DNA of 64,000 nt from Tomocerus qinae. Taxonomy: Eukaryota; Arthropoda; Collembola; Entomobryomorpha; Tomoceridae. Position 1 is the stretch's first letter. The number at the start of each line of letters is the position of its first letter. The stretch lies in contig CM034546.1 in NCBI GenBank assembly GCA_020055645.1, positions 107,822,875 through 107,886,874 of the forward strand, given 5' to 3'. A program made the translations under genes and the position numbers. Of this stretch, positions 8,355-21,100 are shown piece by piece. Under the pieces are notes generated by a model. The model worked only from the letters and a program-made list of their open reading frames with translations, searched no databases and had not been told where the DNA came from.

Positions 8355-11300
8355 GCAAACAGTAACATCGTCTAGACGAGTTTTGGCATATTTATCCCTG
8401 GGCGAAAATGGAGAAGTAGTCAAAACTCATATCTCATTTTACATTTTCACGAACTTAGTAATCAACCCTGACAATTTTTACCTATTGTGGTCCTTGGGAA
8501 ATGCAAATGCTGAAACTGACCAAATTGAATTGTGTTGTTGTAGTATTACATCTCAGCTTACCGTGAACAATGGTTAATATTCAGGATTCGGAACTTGTAA
8601 ATACTTTTTCCACTTTCATGGTATTATTTCCTACTTCACCTGCTCACAATCGTGAATTAGGATTTTCAGTAAACTGTAGCAGTCAGCATTCAGACATATA
8701 CAATCATGTTGTAATGATCATTGTCGTCATGTAGTAGTTTCCTTCTAATATATATGTATTTATAACCTTGATGAAAATGTATTGCTATATGATGAGTATC
8801 ATCAGAAAGATAACTGTGGTGTGTTGACCTTTTGACCTATTTCACCTTGTTTCAATTTTGTGAAAAAAAGTTTTTATACCTTTGCAGTAGGTAAACAAGT
8901 TAATTAGGAGTTCACTTAACTTTATGTAAGCACAAAGAGAAGAGAGGAGGATACGATTTACTGTTTGCTTTTAGCTTGATAACAGTAGAGAATGAGTGAG
9001 TGAGGAGTGAATACACACAAAATGTCATTATCGGTGACCAAGCTTCAGCAGGAGCCGCACATTGAAAAGAGTTAAAAGTAAATAAGTGAAATAAGTTGCC
9101 CACTTTTCTTGATAGTGAGGGCCTAATAGTTGTGGCCTAGTTCAACCCACTATTGTAGGCCATCCGACTGTTTTGATTTAAACTGCTAAAGGGCAGTAGT
9201 CTAGACTTTCTATCTAAAGTTTCAACTTCCAAGTAAACTAACGTATATAAAACAGTAACTTTTAACTTCTAGAGATCTATAGGGTCTGTCTATAGACCGC
9301 TTTGGAAGACTTGTCATAATTGTAGACATTTCATTAAGGTAGTTTAGTAGGAAAGGTATTGTACAGTATGCCTTTTAAATGGTTGTATGCACTATATAGT
9401 ATCTGGGAAAAGTAAGTTCAGCACTTTACAAGTTCTGACTCGATGAAATAGTAAAAATAAAAATTGGAACTCACTTAAATGGATGTGGTGGTTAGACCTG
9501 TGAGTTTCCCCCTAATGTGAAACTGGTTTTCTTCAGTTACTCTGCATCAGTTACTTTTTCGTTTCACTTTACTGGACATTTCTTTTACTGTTCTAAGATT
9601 CTGATCCTGCTCTCTTGCTAACTTTACCAATCACATTTCCAGTCTTCCTTTCTTGTGCTGACGACGGTAGTCACTCACGAATATATTTTTTAATCTGATT
9701 GATGCGTTGCAATTTATGTTTGTACTTCACCTTCAGATTGTACGGTGTATCATTATGTCTTCTTCGTGCATTGTGTACAAGGTTGCAGTTTTAGTGACTA
9801 GGTTAAGTTGAGTGTTCCATGCTAGTGGTTTAGCCTACAAAACTGGCAACAGTGAAAGCTTATTACTATTAACATACTTATACAGATAACTACTATATCT
9901 AACTTATAATAGTTATAATATTATTACATTCAATGGTAAATGTCAATTTCATATCATTTCATCTTACTGCAGATGAGAATTCATTCAGTAGAGCATAAAC
10001 AATTTTATATACTTTACAGTAAAAGCTGTATAAAGTTTGTATAACACTAGTTATGTTCTAACTCCAGCATGTAACCAAACATGCAAACTTTGAGTAGTCA
10101 GCGTATCGGAATAACATACTCATTGATGTTTCTGCTTTAATCATGGCAGTTTTAAAGTGTGTATCAGCATTTGGGAGCAATATGTTCAAAACCAGGCATT
10201 TCCCATCGTTAAATGGATGAACTAACGAAAGATACTTATATCCCATGACATTATTTTCATAGTCTAGCCAATATTGGGATTTTGGGATTTCGAGCAGATC
10301 TACTATTTGGCAGAAGTTCATAAGTGTGTTCTGTAGGCATTTGCCCTGGGACCTTTGATCAGGTAACATCATTAAGTTTAGCGATGCGATAAGTCATTTA
10401 CATCAATTGGATGTAAAAATCATTGCCACATTGCCAGTCTTATGTTAGAAATGGAAATTAGTTGTCTTCGTTGTATCTAAATTATGAAATAATCCCTTCA
10501 TTGCAAAGCTTTCTATTTGTGAATATTTTGTATGTGAACTAAAAAATAGCTACCTAAATAAAAATTGTATAATCAATTTCATCACCTATAGAGAGAAAAA
10601 ATGTAGTGTTTTATGTTTCGCCTGCTCACTTACAACAGTAGTGGAGTCGTAACTGTATCTTTAAATAAGCTTTTCAGACGCGTAAAAAGCATTGGTCACA
10701 TCAAAGGAAAGCATTAACATGTCACAGGAATATTTTGACGTACATCTTGAATAGGAAATGTCAGGGGAGAATAAATAGTTTGTAGGTATGATGTGAAACA
10801 AATAAATAAAATGTGTCACACTGTCTCATCTCTTGCACTCTAAGTCTAAGCTCAAAAGAAACATAACTCCGTGAAATTTTCCATAAATGTATTGACAACA
10901 TCATAACAAATTCACATCTTTTATATCTCCAAAATAGACCATGGCACTATTTATGGCATTATTATTGCGCCTATAAAATTATCATGTCTGTGTTCGAAGT
11001 ACTAATAATGTTGCGACATCATGTAGTATATAATAAACGTGGAGAGAAGACGTGTCTATCGTTAGTCGTTGTCGCTATATTGAACAACTCTGAGGTTTTG
11101 ATCTCCGATTTCACTAATATATTCCTATTATGAAGCTTATGTTATGCTTATTTGGTAAGTCACCTCAACTGTTGGAGTTCTATTGGAATTGGTAACGTAA
11201 TAGGAAATATTACGAAACCAAAATAGTAATTAAGAACATTATTAATTATCTATATATTGTAGGTTTCAAATTAGCTCCTAGACTACTTTCATGACTACTT

Positions 11301-11964
11301 TGTACTTATAAACTACATAAATGAAGTGGTAGTAGTATTTTCGCAAGAGTCCACTGATCTTTCAGTTCTTCGACTCAATATCACTCAACTGAACCATCAG
11401 ACATGTAGACTAGACACGGTGGCACAGATTCTGCAATATCGAGAATTCTACTCAGGGTGTTATTAATAGTGTTTCCGCATATAATGTCTATAGGTAGTGG
11501 AATCCATTTATTACAATCTTGTAGTTGTGTAATGTAGGTAGGATATAAATAGTGTAGACGTAGTAATTACGAAGCGCGTGTATAATTCTCCCTCATAGTG
11601 TCATTTTCAAATTACGTGCTTTTCAATCATCATGAGAAATTACCCTCTGCAAATGAGAAGTGTTGCCCAATATGAATATAAACTATACTGAAATATTGGC
11701 TGCAATTCCACTCTAATTATTCACCTTGTATTATATGTAGTTCGATTTTTTAGCTTAGTGTTATCTGTGGGTTAATTTTAGTATATCTGAGTATGTCATG
11801 GTGTTTTTTTAGAACTAATTTACGGTTTGTATTTCATTTGCACTAACTATAATTATCACAAGTTGAGTTTAATGGTGTAGTAGTGTGATTGAGAGTGTTA
11901 GTAGTACTTGTATGTTTGTTTGTACAAATCTTGAGATGCTTTCAAATGGGGATTTCTTCTTAAT
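8355..11964. other. Non-coding DNA, no exon recognised
   Basis: AT-rich sequence with short open frames at the frequency expected by chance. The longest (10058-10372, minus strand, 104 codons) has no recognised motif. Probably intronic or intergenic. Confidence 0.5.
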
Positions 11965-11972
11965 GTTTACGC
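11965..11972. repeat. 8-bp target duplication, left (GTTTACGC)
   Basis: GTTTACGC occurs here and again at 12180-12187, exactly outside the inverted-repeat element. Eight bases is the duplication length of the hAT and P superfamilies, among others. Confidence 0.75.
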
Positions 11973-12179
11973 CAAGATGGCTTGATTGGTCCCATGGCTA
12001 CGCCTCTCAGGGGCAAGGTGACGACATGCTCCAGAAAACTGGTTTCCCCCAACCAGTTCTTTCCAACTACTTTACCCCCGATTTCGATTCGGAGAACTGG
12101 TTGGGGGAAACCAGTTTTCTGGAGCATGTCGTCACTTTGTCCCTGAGGGCGGAGCCCTGGAAACATTCAAATCACTTTG
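11973..12179. mobile_element. 207-bp foldback MITE with 8-bp target duplication
   Basis: A non-coding inverted-repeat element. The arms at 12018-12060 and 12093-12135 are perfect 43-bp inverted copies around a 32-base loop. Outside these the similarity continues, with mismatches, to the ends: CAAGATGG at the left and the complement CAAAGTGA at the right. The flanking GTTTACGC duplication marks the insertion. The element is more GC-rich than its surroundings. It encodes nothing and would be moved by a transposase from elsewhere. An hAT-like or P-like origin fits the duplication length but is an inference. A 159-codon frame crossing it is regarded as chance. Confidence 0.82.
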
Positions 12180-12187
12180 GTTTACGC
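12180..12187. repeat. 8-bp target duplication, right (GTTTACGC)
   Basis: Matches 11965-11972 and closes the MITE. Confidence 0.75.
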
Positions 12188-15100
12188 TATAAGTTATTAG
12201 CTTCCGGGGAAGTCAATTATGAAAATCTTGCTGTAAGCAATCATTTTGACAAGGAAAAATGTTTACTCGGATATAAAAATCAAGCTCTACAAGAAAATAG
12301 TGAAAGTACCACAGAACAGGCACAACTCTATCCACTAAATGTAGTGAAAACAATGAAAACATGAAGTGAGCTAGTTGTTGGCAGCCTCATCATCAACTTC
12401 CAAGTCATTTCACATCACTCTGCAAAGCAAAATGTGATAGATATAATGATATTTTCTATGTATAACCAATCTATCTAACTACATAACATTTTACTCGCTT
12501 ATGGCGCTTTTGAAGGTCCAATCGTGTCAAGCTTTCACAAGCTAAAGAAAGTGATTACGTACTTGATAACAAATGTGATAGTGATATCTTTACCACAAAA
12601 TAAATCTCTAAATGTCAACCTATAGTGTGACTATTAATAAAAGTAGTTCATTTCATAAATTACAAATATTAGTACATAAATTCCTATTGCCCGTTACCAA
12701 AAGCTTATGATGTCTTGTATTATACCCACTTACTTGGGATTAGAAGATGTTATGTATACTAGGTAGGAAATATATTTGGTTGAGTGTGAATCAATTAGAT
12801 TTTATTCAAATACTAAGATTAAGCCTGAAGCAGGCCTTTCTCTGCTATGAATACTTAGTCTATGGATTTTATTCATTGCCAAAGTCCTATCGATGATTTT
12901 ACGATGTAGTTGTTGATGTTACTTGCTACTACATTTCCTATTTTTATGTATTTGAGATTTTCTTCTTGTACCAAAAAAGGTTACACTTTGTACTAAAATA
13001 GTAAACATTTCAACAGTTTACGAACAGTTTCTAGGATTTGCACTGAGTAAAGCATTAGAAGATAACCACCAGACTGACACTACTACAGTTCTACTAATGG
13101 CGTACACAGAGGGGAAAGAATTTGAAAAAGTTTATATCGGATATCGTATTTCATAGCAGATGTTCTTGATGAAGACCATTTTCGGTGTATTTCTCTTGGG
13201 TTACGTAGTTACATGTACTTATTCCTACTTACATCTAAAGAAGTACAATATAGCAAAATAATTGCACAATACTAGGCCAGAAACTCTAGTGGTCTTGTAA
13301 TTCTTCTAATGGTGAGATTTATCCTGCACCTGTACCTTTCCCCATCCCATCAGAACTACTAAGAGTTCTCACGATTATTACCAGAGGATTTAGCCTTTAT
13401 AAGGATATTACTTGGTCCCAAAATAGAATTACATCTTTGGCATGAGCTATCTACAACTAATCTTCTCAAAAAGGGTTTTAATGTTTACACGAATCTACTT
13501 ACTTAGGTATACTCTATGTATAAGTGGTTATTATCCAATTGGTTTCCAATAGATTGACAAAAACCTGGGTGGACAATAAAATTGAGGACATTAAATAGAA
13601 GTAATACAATGGAGGTTGAATTGAATGGAAAGTTGGGTGGTAAATCGGACAGTTGCTTTACATTACAGAAACGACTCTGTAAAGAAAGAGCATAATAGTT
13701 TTTTTCATCTTTGCACATCAATAGAGCATTATGGTCGTAGAAAGAAAATGGAAGGGTAAAGTTTCTAAATCAGAAGTTGTGTTAGTGGATTTGCTTTGAA
13801 AGGTTTGTATTACAAGTGAAACAGTGAAAGTAGAGAAAGTTTTATTCTGAGAAAGGATGAGCAGGGTTCATATTCTTATTTTTGTTTTCTCGTAGTTCCA
13901 TGCTGTCGTTGTTACATTACTACATTACATTACGTAGTTATCGTCTGTATTCGGTACATGTAAGTATCTGTATGTATCTTTAGAAGGTAGTTACAAACAG
14001 AACGTAGCTAGTGTAGTCTTCCTTTAGTTATAGTGCAATGAGTGATGTGAGTTTTCTTGGCAAATGCAGCAAAAACATTAGACATTTTCGTGACAATAAA
14101 AAGATACGGGAAAATGAGAGGTGGATTGGATCTTTGGATCTATTTCTGCTGATGCGGTGTGAGTGTGTGAGTGTGAGAGAGAGATGCTGAGTTTGAAGGA
14201 GGACAAGATAGCTAAAGTGGAGTCTGCCGATTATAGAGACCTACTACAAGAAGCCAGTCAGAGCAAAGCAGCAGATGAAATAAAATAGAGCATCCTTGTT
14301 GGGAAGCGGAATAAGTATGAAGAGAAAGTAAAGTAAAGCAAAGCGAGTATCATCATCAAGGGATTAGACGAAAAGCTTCCAACACTAACCTCATTTTGGA
14401 TGACAGAGTCACAAACTCCATCCATTGCTCTATGGAGTGTGCTATGGTGTTATTTTGTGTTGCATTCTCTCTGTCCTTTCTCTATGTCCTGTGTTTACCA
14501 AACTACTGTGCACCGCAACTAGACGAGAGCTACAACTTCCACCTCCCTTCGACAACTTCGTCTGCCTGCACAAGAACTCCATGTCTTGGTTTTGACTTAC
14601 TAACTTTAGTATTCGTTGGACGGATTTCTTCTTTCAATATATATGTATGTTTTCATATAGGTATGTCTTGCAGTGAATAAAATCTTCTTTAGCTCTGGAT
14701 ACATCACAGTGAAATCAAAATAGATTATTTTTACTCCATATGCACATACTTTTATTTTTATTACCTCTAATGATATCCCACTGCTATTCTTGCACAAGAA
14801 TACAAATCATGTGTAACGACAACGATGTAGTTGATATACATTCTATCCCTAAGCTTCTTAACTTGGTACTTTGGATCACTGACTTCTATACTGTGTTAAT
14901 GCTGTTTTTATCATGCTTGGCTCTTCTTTAACAGATTAACCACTTTCCCCATGATAAATCACATGTAAATTATAGTTCATATCCTTTATGCAACTTTCAC
15001 CAAAGTGGTATTTAGAGATGTGGAAAGAAAGTTTTAATTTCTATAGAAAATGATGAAAGTTCTCGGACCTAGTTTTAAAAATTCACCCTACATATTGTTC

Positions 15101-18100
15101 TGGTTGCGGTTTGTGGAGACGAAGAAATGTTTTTGTCATTTCATGTCTTGTTGGTCAGACTACTACTGTCAGATGTTATAAAACAGTAAATCCATTAGAT
15201 TACAGCAAAAGCAATAGCAATTATTGTTACAAGATAATATTTGTAGATGCTGTATTATTGTCCCCGGCTGTGCTTTGTTTTGTCAAGAGTTTGATTGATT
15301 CCAGTAAAAGTCTGAGTGTGAGAGTGTAATATACATAGTAGTTGGTGTTAGATATGGTTGCCTGAGTTTGACTGTTTCATATCCATTCACGTATATTTAT
15401 CTGTGATTTTCATTATCGTAGTTGAACAAAGTGGTTTTTATGGTTTGACTCTTGACCTTATTAGATGAAAACGAAGCCATGGTAGACTATCGAGCTTCTA
15501 CAACCACAACTGGTATGTGACCGACAGAAGCCTTCTTTCATGAAATAATGATACACATGAGTAATAATAGTAGTACATGAAATGTTAAAGGTGACTATTA
15601 TTTATTTACTCTCTACGACTATTCACATTTGACTGAACAGGCTGCAATGTAAAGCTACAACCACTCTGTCATTCTGTTTACAGCTCGCTTATCAACTATA
15701 TGTTCTCGCTTATATAAATACAAAACAGATAATGATCTCTCCTAATCTCCATCAATAACTAATAAGCTCTAGTGAAAATGTCGCTACTGCCGACCACATT
15801 GTCCGAATAGGTGTGACCATTTATAACTCAGGAATGTCAGTCATGCATGTAGTGATGCTAATTTGTAATTGCTAATTCGTTTTTCACCAAAACATCAAGG
15901 GAGCTTTTTACATATATGTAAAGGTGAAGTAAAAAGTATTTTCTACAGCGCACAATCAGGAATTTATGCTCTCGAGATTTAGTCTTCAGCAGGATTCTTT
16001 CTTGTAATCTTCCAAAAAGATTTCTAAGAGCATCGTTCTCTGTGAAAGCTTAAATGTTATGATGGAGAAACTTGAGACTTGAGGAGAGAAAAAGAAAGTA
16101 AGTGTTGTGCGTTCGTATTTCAATATTCTGAACGAGTTGAGGTTGAGACTTATTGTTAGTTTGCTACAGTACAGTAATGTAATGTAATGTTCGGGGAATG
16201 TGGATCGTGTGGCTTTCTAGAACCCACACTCACTTATCATCTTGGAAAGTGAATTGGATTAGAGATCCAGGATGGCAGTACAAAGGGAAAGTGTTTCTCC
16301 TTGCTAATGTAAACCTAGCATATACTTTTACTATACCAAGGAGTATATCTAGACTTCTATTCTGTATTGTTCTTCAGATCTTCATCCACCTCCTTTGCTC
16401 TTCTGCTTCGCCACATTCTTTTGCAAACGCTTTTTAGTTAAACATCTTGTTCTTCTGATCCAAGATTAATATTAAGAACTAAAATTGTTTGTTTTACGTA
16501 AGTATACTAATCTGTAGGTACAAATACACATAATAATGTGCTTGACTAAATCCTTGCTTTTACCTGATTCATAGAAGCCAAAGCTGGAATTATATCTATA
16601 GGTTGCCGTCTTTGTGATAAATTATTACATCTAGGGGCTATAACTAACACTGCCTATATTTTCTATTTATGTAAGTAGAGGTAAGATAACATACGTATCT
16701 ATATATGGCATAAAATATGCTTATAATGCAGAAAAATGATAATCTCTACCTCGCATTAATACGTCTTACTGTATCTAGGTATTCTACAATGTATCACATA
16801 TAGCTCCTTACTAATAACAATAAGTTTACTAGCTAATCTAATTAATCTATATACATTGTACATGCTTAACTGAAGGACAAAAGCTTTTGTCGTTCTAATT
16901 ACAATAGTACCTACCTATATGATGTTGTAGAACAGAAGTACCCTATAAACAGAGTGGAAAAGCACAAAGTGGAATTTGCAATTACAGCTATAGCTACTTA
17001 GGAAGCCTCATTTTCTTTGTCAGACTTTCTTTGAATCCATTGCAAATTACATTTACTTATTAGCCACGTTTCCGAATTACATTACAGCAGTACTAAAGCA
17101 TGGATGCACTCTGTATTTAGTAAAAGAGTACTTTCACTTTAAAATTGTATAAAGACTCTTCATTTCGCCTTTATATTAAGTATGAGATGAGAATAATTAA
17201 ATGATTATGTCTTTTGCTTTTACGTAGAGTGTTAGTAGTATCGTCTAGAGATTATTAAATATAGTATATAGTGCATAAACGCTGTATCATGCTCAGCACA
17301 AGTGTGCGTCACCATTTTATAAATAGTGTAATAGCATCATTAAACAACAATGAGCTAAGAGGGATTTGGTGTACAAAGGACATACGTAGTACACACATGC
17401 TTTCATCTGAAAACTCAAGTGTACTTGAGATACCTTCGCTTAGTTTTGAGAGATTCGTCGAACGTGGGAGTGGGTGCGGTTAACCTCACAAAAGGCAGAG
17501 TTGTTTTGTAAATATTTCCTCTTTTAAGACATTATGTCCACAATTAGGTAGCCTTTTAGGGAACCATCGGCTCATCTGAAGTATGTTTGGCGTATGGTTC
17601 CTTAGGTCAATTGGTTAGTCGAAAGAGGCTACTAAAGAAAATTATTTTTACCACACAGTTTCTATTTTAAGAATTCGAAGTATGCTCATTTCCCCTATTT
17701 ACTTTCCTCCCACAAAGATTTACATTCCTATTTTTGTATATTCACAGGCTGCACTAATACATTGAGCCACGCAAAAGAAATTTGTGGCAATTTGACACTA
17801 ATTTCCTAATTGTGAATGCATATAAATGGCGCCAATGAATTATCTCGCAATACTGTGGGCATGATAGTACAAGATAATTCAATTAATTAAAAAATAATTT
17901 GGATTTTTTTTCTCCAAATATCAGTAGCTGTGCCATGCCATGTGACACATATTGTTTGTGTAATTGTGTAGCAATCTATTAATACACGAGCATAATAGAT
18001 GTCGATATTAAAGTAGGTGTGAGGTTGTTCAATCCAGAAGAGAAAATATCCTATAGACTATCTGTAGCATTTGTTCTGCAATTGAACAATAGCAATATTC

Positions 18101-21100
18101 CTAACGGACCCAGAGGGAGCGAGAACCAGGAATAGCTGCTCTATAGAAAGAAAAGAAAAGGACCTCTGAGTTGCTTTCTCCAACTTTCTTTACTTACTCC
18201 TCGAAAATATTATTTCCAAGAGCTGAATGTAAGTCTTATTATTGTTTGCGCAGAACCCATAGCTATTTATACGATGAAATGCACGTATTTAGCAGAAGAT
18301 TTAATTTTGCTTTTGCAATAAACTTGGCTGCTGGACCATACAGAATTTCATATGATCACTTTTGGAAAAGCTTATCGTACCGTACACACAGAAATATTTC
18401 CTGTAAAAACTCATGTTGCTCTAATATGTTTAATATATCCATTGGCCCATTAATACTGTAATTTGACATTGCGTACGTCCTTTTAACAAAGAATGTTAAC
18501 TTTACTGTAGTATTTCTACAAACGATATTAAGGGCTATGTTTCGTTGGGAATTTATTGTGCATTATTAGTACAACATACATATTGTTAGCTTACCAAGAA
18601 TTCTTGGAAGAGGGACTGTCATAATACTCAATATTAAGAGTATCATTTCTGAACTTATGACACTGTTGTCATAAATCTATCAAGTCTACTTTCCTTTGCA
18701 GTAAGGAATTCATTAAGGTATTGTGCAGTTATTTGATAATTTGCATTTAACGTACTAAGTAACTTTACCGTGCATTTATCTATTAACACCAATATATTCT
18801 ATTTATTCGTCCATAAGGGGTGAATTGTTCTATAATACATTCTTCAACTTTATACTATGATTGTATTATCTAGATCGTAGTTTTCAAGGATCCTTTGTTC
18901 TTGTATTATACAAGAGTAATTTGTCGAATAAATAGAAAACTTGTTTCAGAATTTTAGATTTTCTGTTTATCAATCGTGAGAACAGTCCATAAGGCAAGTG
19001 AATACATTTCAGACCGTTCTGGTGTTTTTACAAGAAAAAACAGTCAATTTTTGACGTTACGAGAATATTGCGTCAAGTCAACTTTAAACTGCCGAGTGCA
19101 TTTGCCACAGGGGCTCACATAATGTCCTCCTGATAGTCACAAATGAAAATTTATGTCAGAACATAAATTTCGTGTGCTTTTTCATCACTGCTCCCCTTGC
19201 TTAACAACGGTAACTGTTCTACATAGTCATATTAGGTTTTGGAGGTATAACACAAGATAAGTAGTGCAAGAACCGTGTACTTACTTCACTCTGTACTATG
19301 TATGTGCCTCACAATTGGATGTGAATATCTTTACGATCTTCTTTTTGCTTACGCTCACCGAAAACTTTGCATTGTATAAGTGAGCAGTAGTTTTAGAGCT
19401 CTCGGTGTACAAGACGGCAGACAGATAAACTCAGGGTAAATTGAACTGTAGTCAGTCCTCCAAGCTGTACCAACTAGACTACCTACTGCTTTCTTCTTTC
19501 TACCATTTGTATGCACTTACTCCGTGGACGCATTAACCTACATAAATACTTACCACAACTACGTTTCTTCATACACATGCTTTTTATAGTTAGCCAAGAC
19601 AAGACATGAACGATTTATATTTATCCGTACCATTAATGTCCTTCTGAAAGCTATAAATTCACTACGTTGACAACTGCAATAGGCATTCTTTATTTTAATG
19701 AATTTATTTCTCTTTATTCTTGCCTTGTAAAATCTCTTACTAAATGTGACGAGCATGATGACAGTGCAATTGTCAGTGTGACACTGTACTATAATGAAAG
19801 GAATAACGATGTAGTACTTTAAAATTCGGTTATGTTGTACGACTTGAAATATGACTTTCACATAACCAAATCTCTGAGCTATGTCTTAAAAACTTCTATG
19901 TAAACTGTTGTCTTACTTCGAATTTGTCGTGGGAAGTCAGTGTACTTAATTACTATTTCCCAGGTTAGGAGTTAGGATAACATAACCTTACGGATGGTTA
20001 AGAATAGATTTTTAATTAGTATATTTTGCTCAGCAAAAGTAAATGTGCAATGCTAGTGTACAAGATGACAGAGATAAATTCACATACACATGACCAGGTT
20101 GGGAGAGGCTCCCACGTTCCGGTAGGACATGACATTTGTGTCCAAACTGTAAATTATTGTTCTCAAAATAAGACGAATTGAAGATTAGATGTGATGGTGT
20201 GAACAAGGATCCCTGTCTATAGCTAACACCCATTTTCCGATTGCTAGTAGGTATGAGACTGATATAAATTGCAAATGTTTAGTTTGAACAAGTAACATAT
20301 TATTATAGCTGTGCACAGTTCGTACTGTGAATAAGACAAACGTATTTTGATAAATGGGGGTAAGTTGTAGTAGTACTGAAGTGGTACATGTTTCGTTTTC
20401 CTATCTCATGGGTTCCAGCAGACCCCATTCAACACATTTCATCCACTTTGACTTACTAGCTTTGCTTTACCACCTAAAAGCCATTAATATAATTTGACGC
20501 ATTGAATGATGGCCTATAGAAAAGTGGAAACTGGATAATCTTGCAACTTTCTGTAGATATTCTAATAGGTTTGGGTTGTAGTTGGATTTGCATAGTCATC
20601 TATTAAAATGATCTAAGCATGGTGGATGATAAAGAGTTCTGTGGAACCATAAACGATTTATGTGCCACTTTATCATATAGTAATGATAGTTTGTGCCTGA
20701 GTGTATACTATAATAAGCATTAGCTACCTCGGCTAAAATAAATTGTGTTTCTGCTGTTGTATGTAAAGTAAATCCTGATTGTATGTTATCCCTTTTAGAA
20801 AGGAGACACTAAAGAATTTTGTTCCCATCATCCGTGATAATAATATAAATAAGCTATAGGGTATCTGTAGTGGAATAGATTGCATGTGCGTTGTAAATAC
20901 TAAAGTGCAAAACGTTGGATAAAGTTTCCTATTTGAATTCAATTCATCACAGAATTTAACGGTACGGATGATCTGAAAAACATGAAAGGTCTAAAGACAC
21001 GACTGTCTATATCTTGAATACCTATATATTAACTTTTCATGCATAATGTTTATACTGATACTATTACAAGGATATGGGAGGCAGCGACGTGCTGAACTCT

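Noticed and set aside
10058..10372. 104-codon minus-strand frame as a transposase fragment
   Set aside because: No DDE or zinc-finger motif could be identified; chance length.
11885..12364. 159-codon open frame on the plus strand
   Set aside because: It runs straight through both arms of the foldback MITE and begins with GTG. The stop-free stretch is partly due to the GC-richer palindrome, and no protein family is visible.
14186..14290. Small frame with a protein-like composition (LSLKEDKIAKVESADYRD)
   Set aside because: Only 34 codons, no convincing splice sites on both sides, no recognised family.
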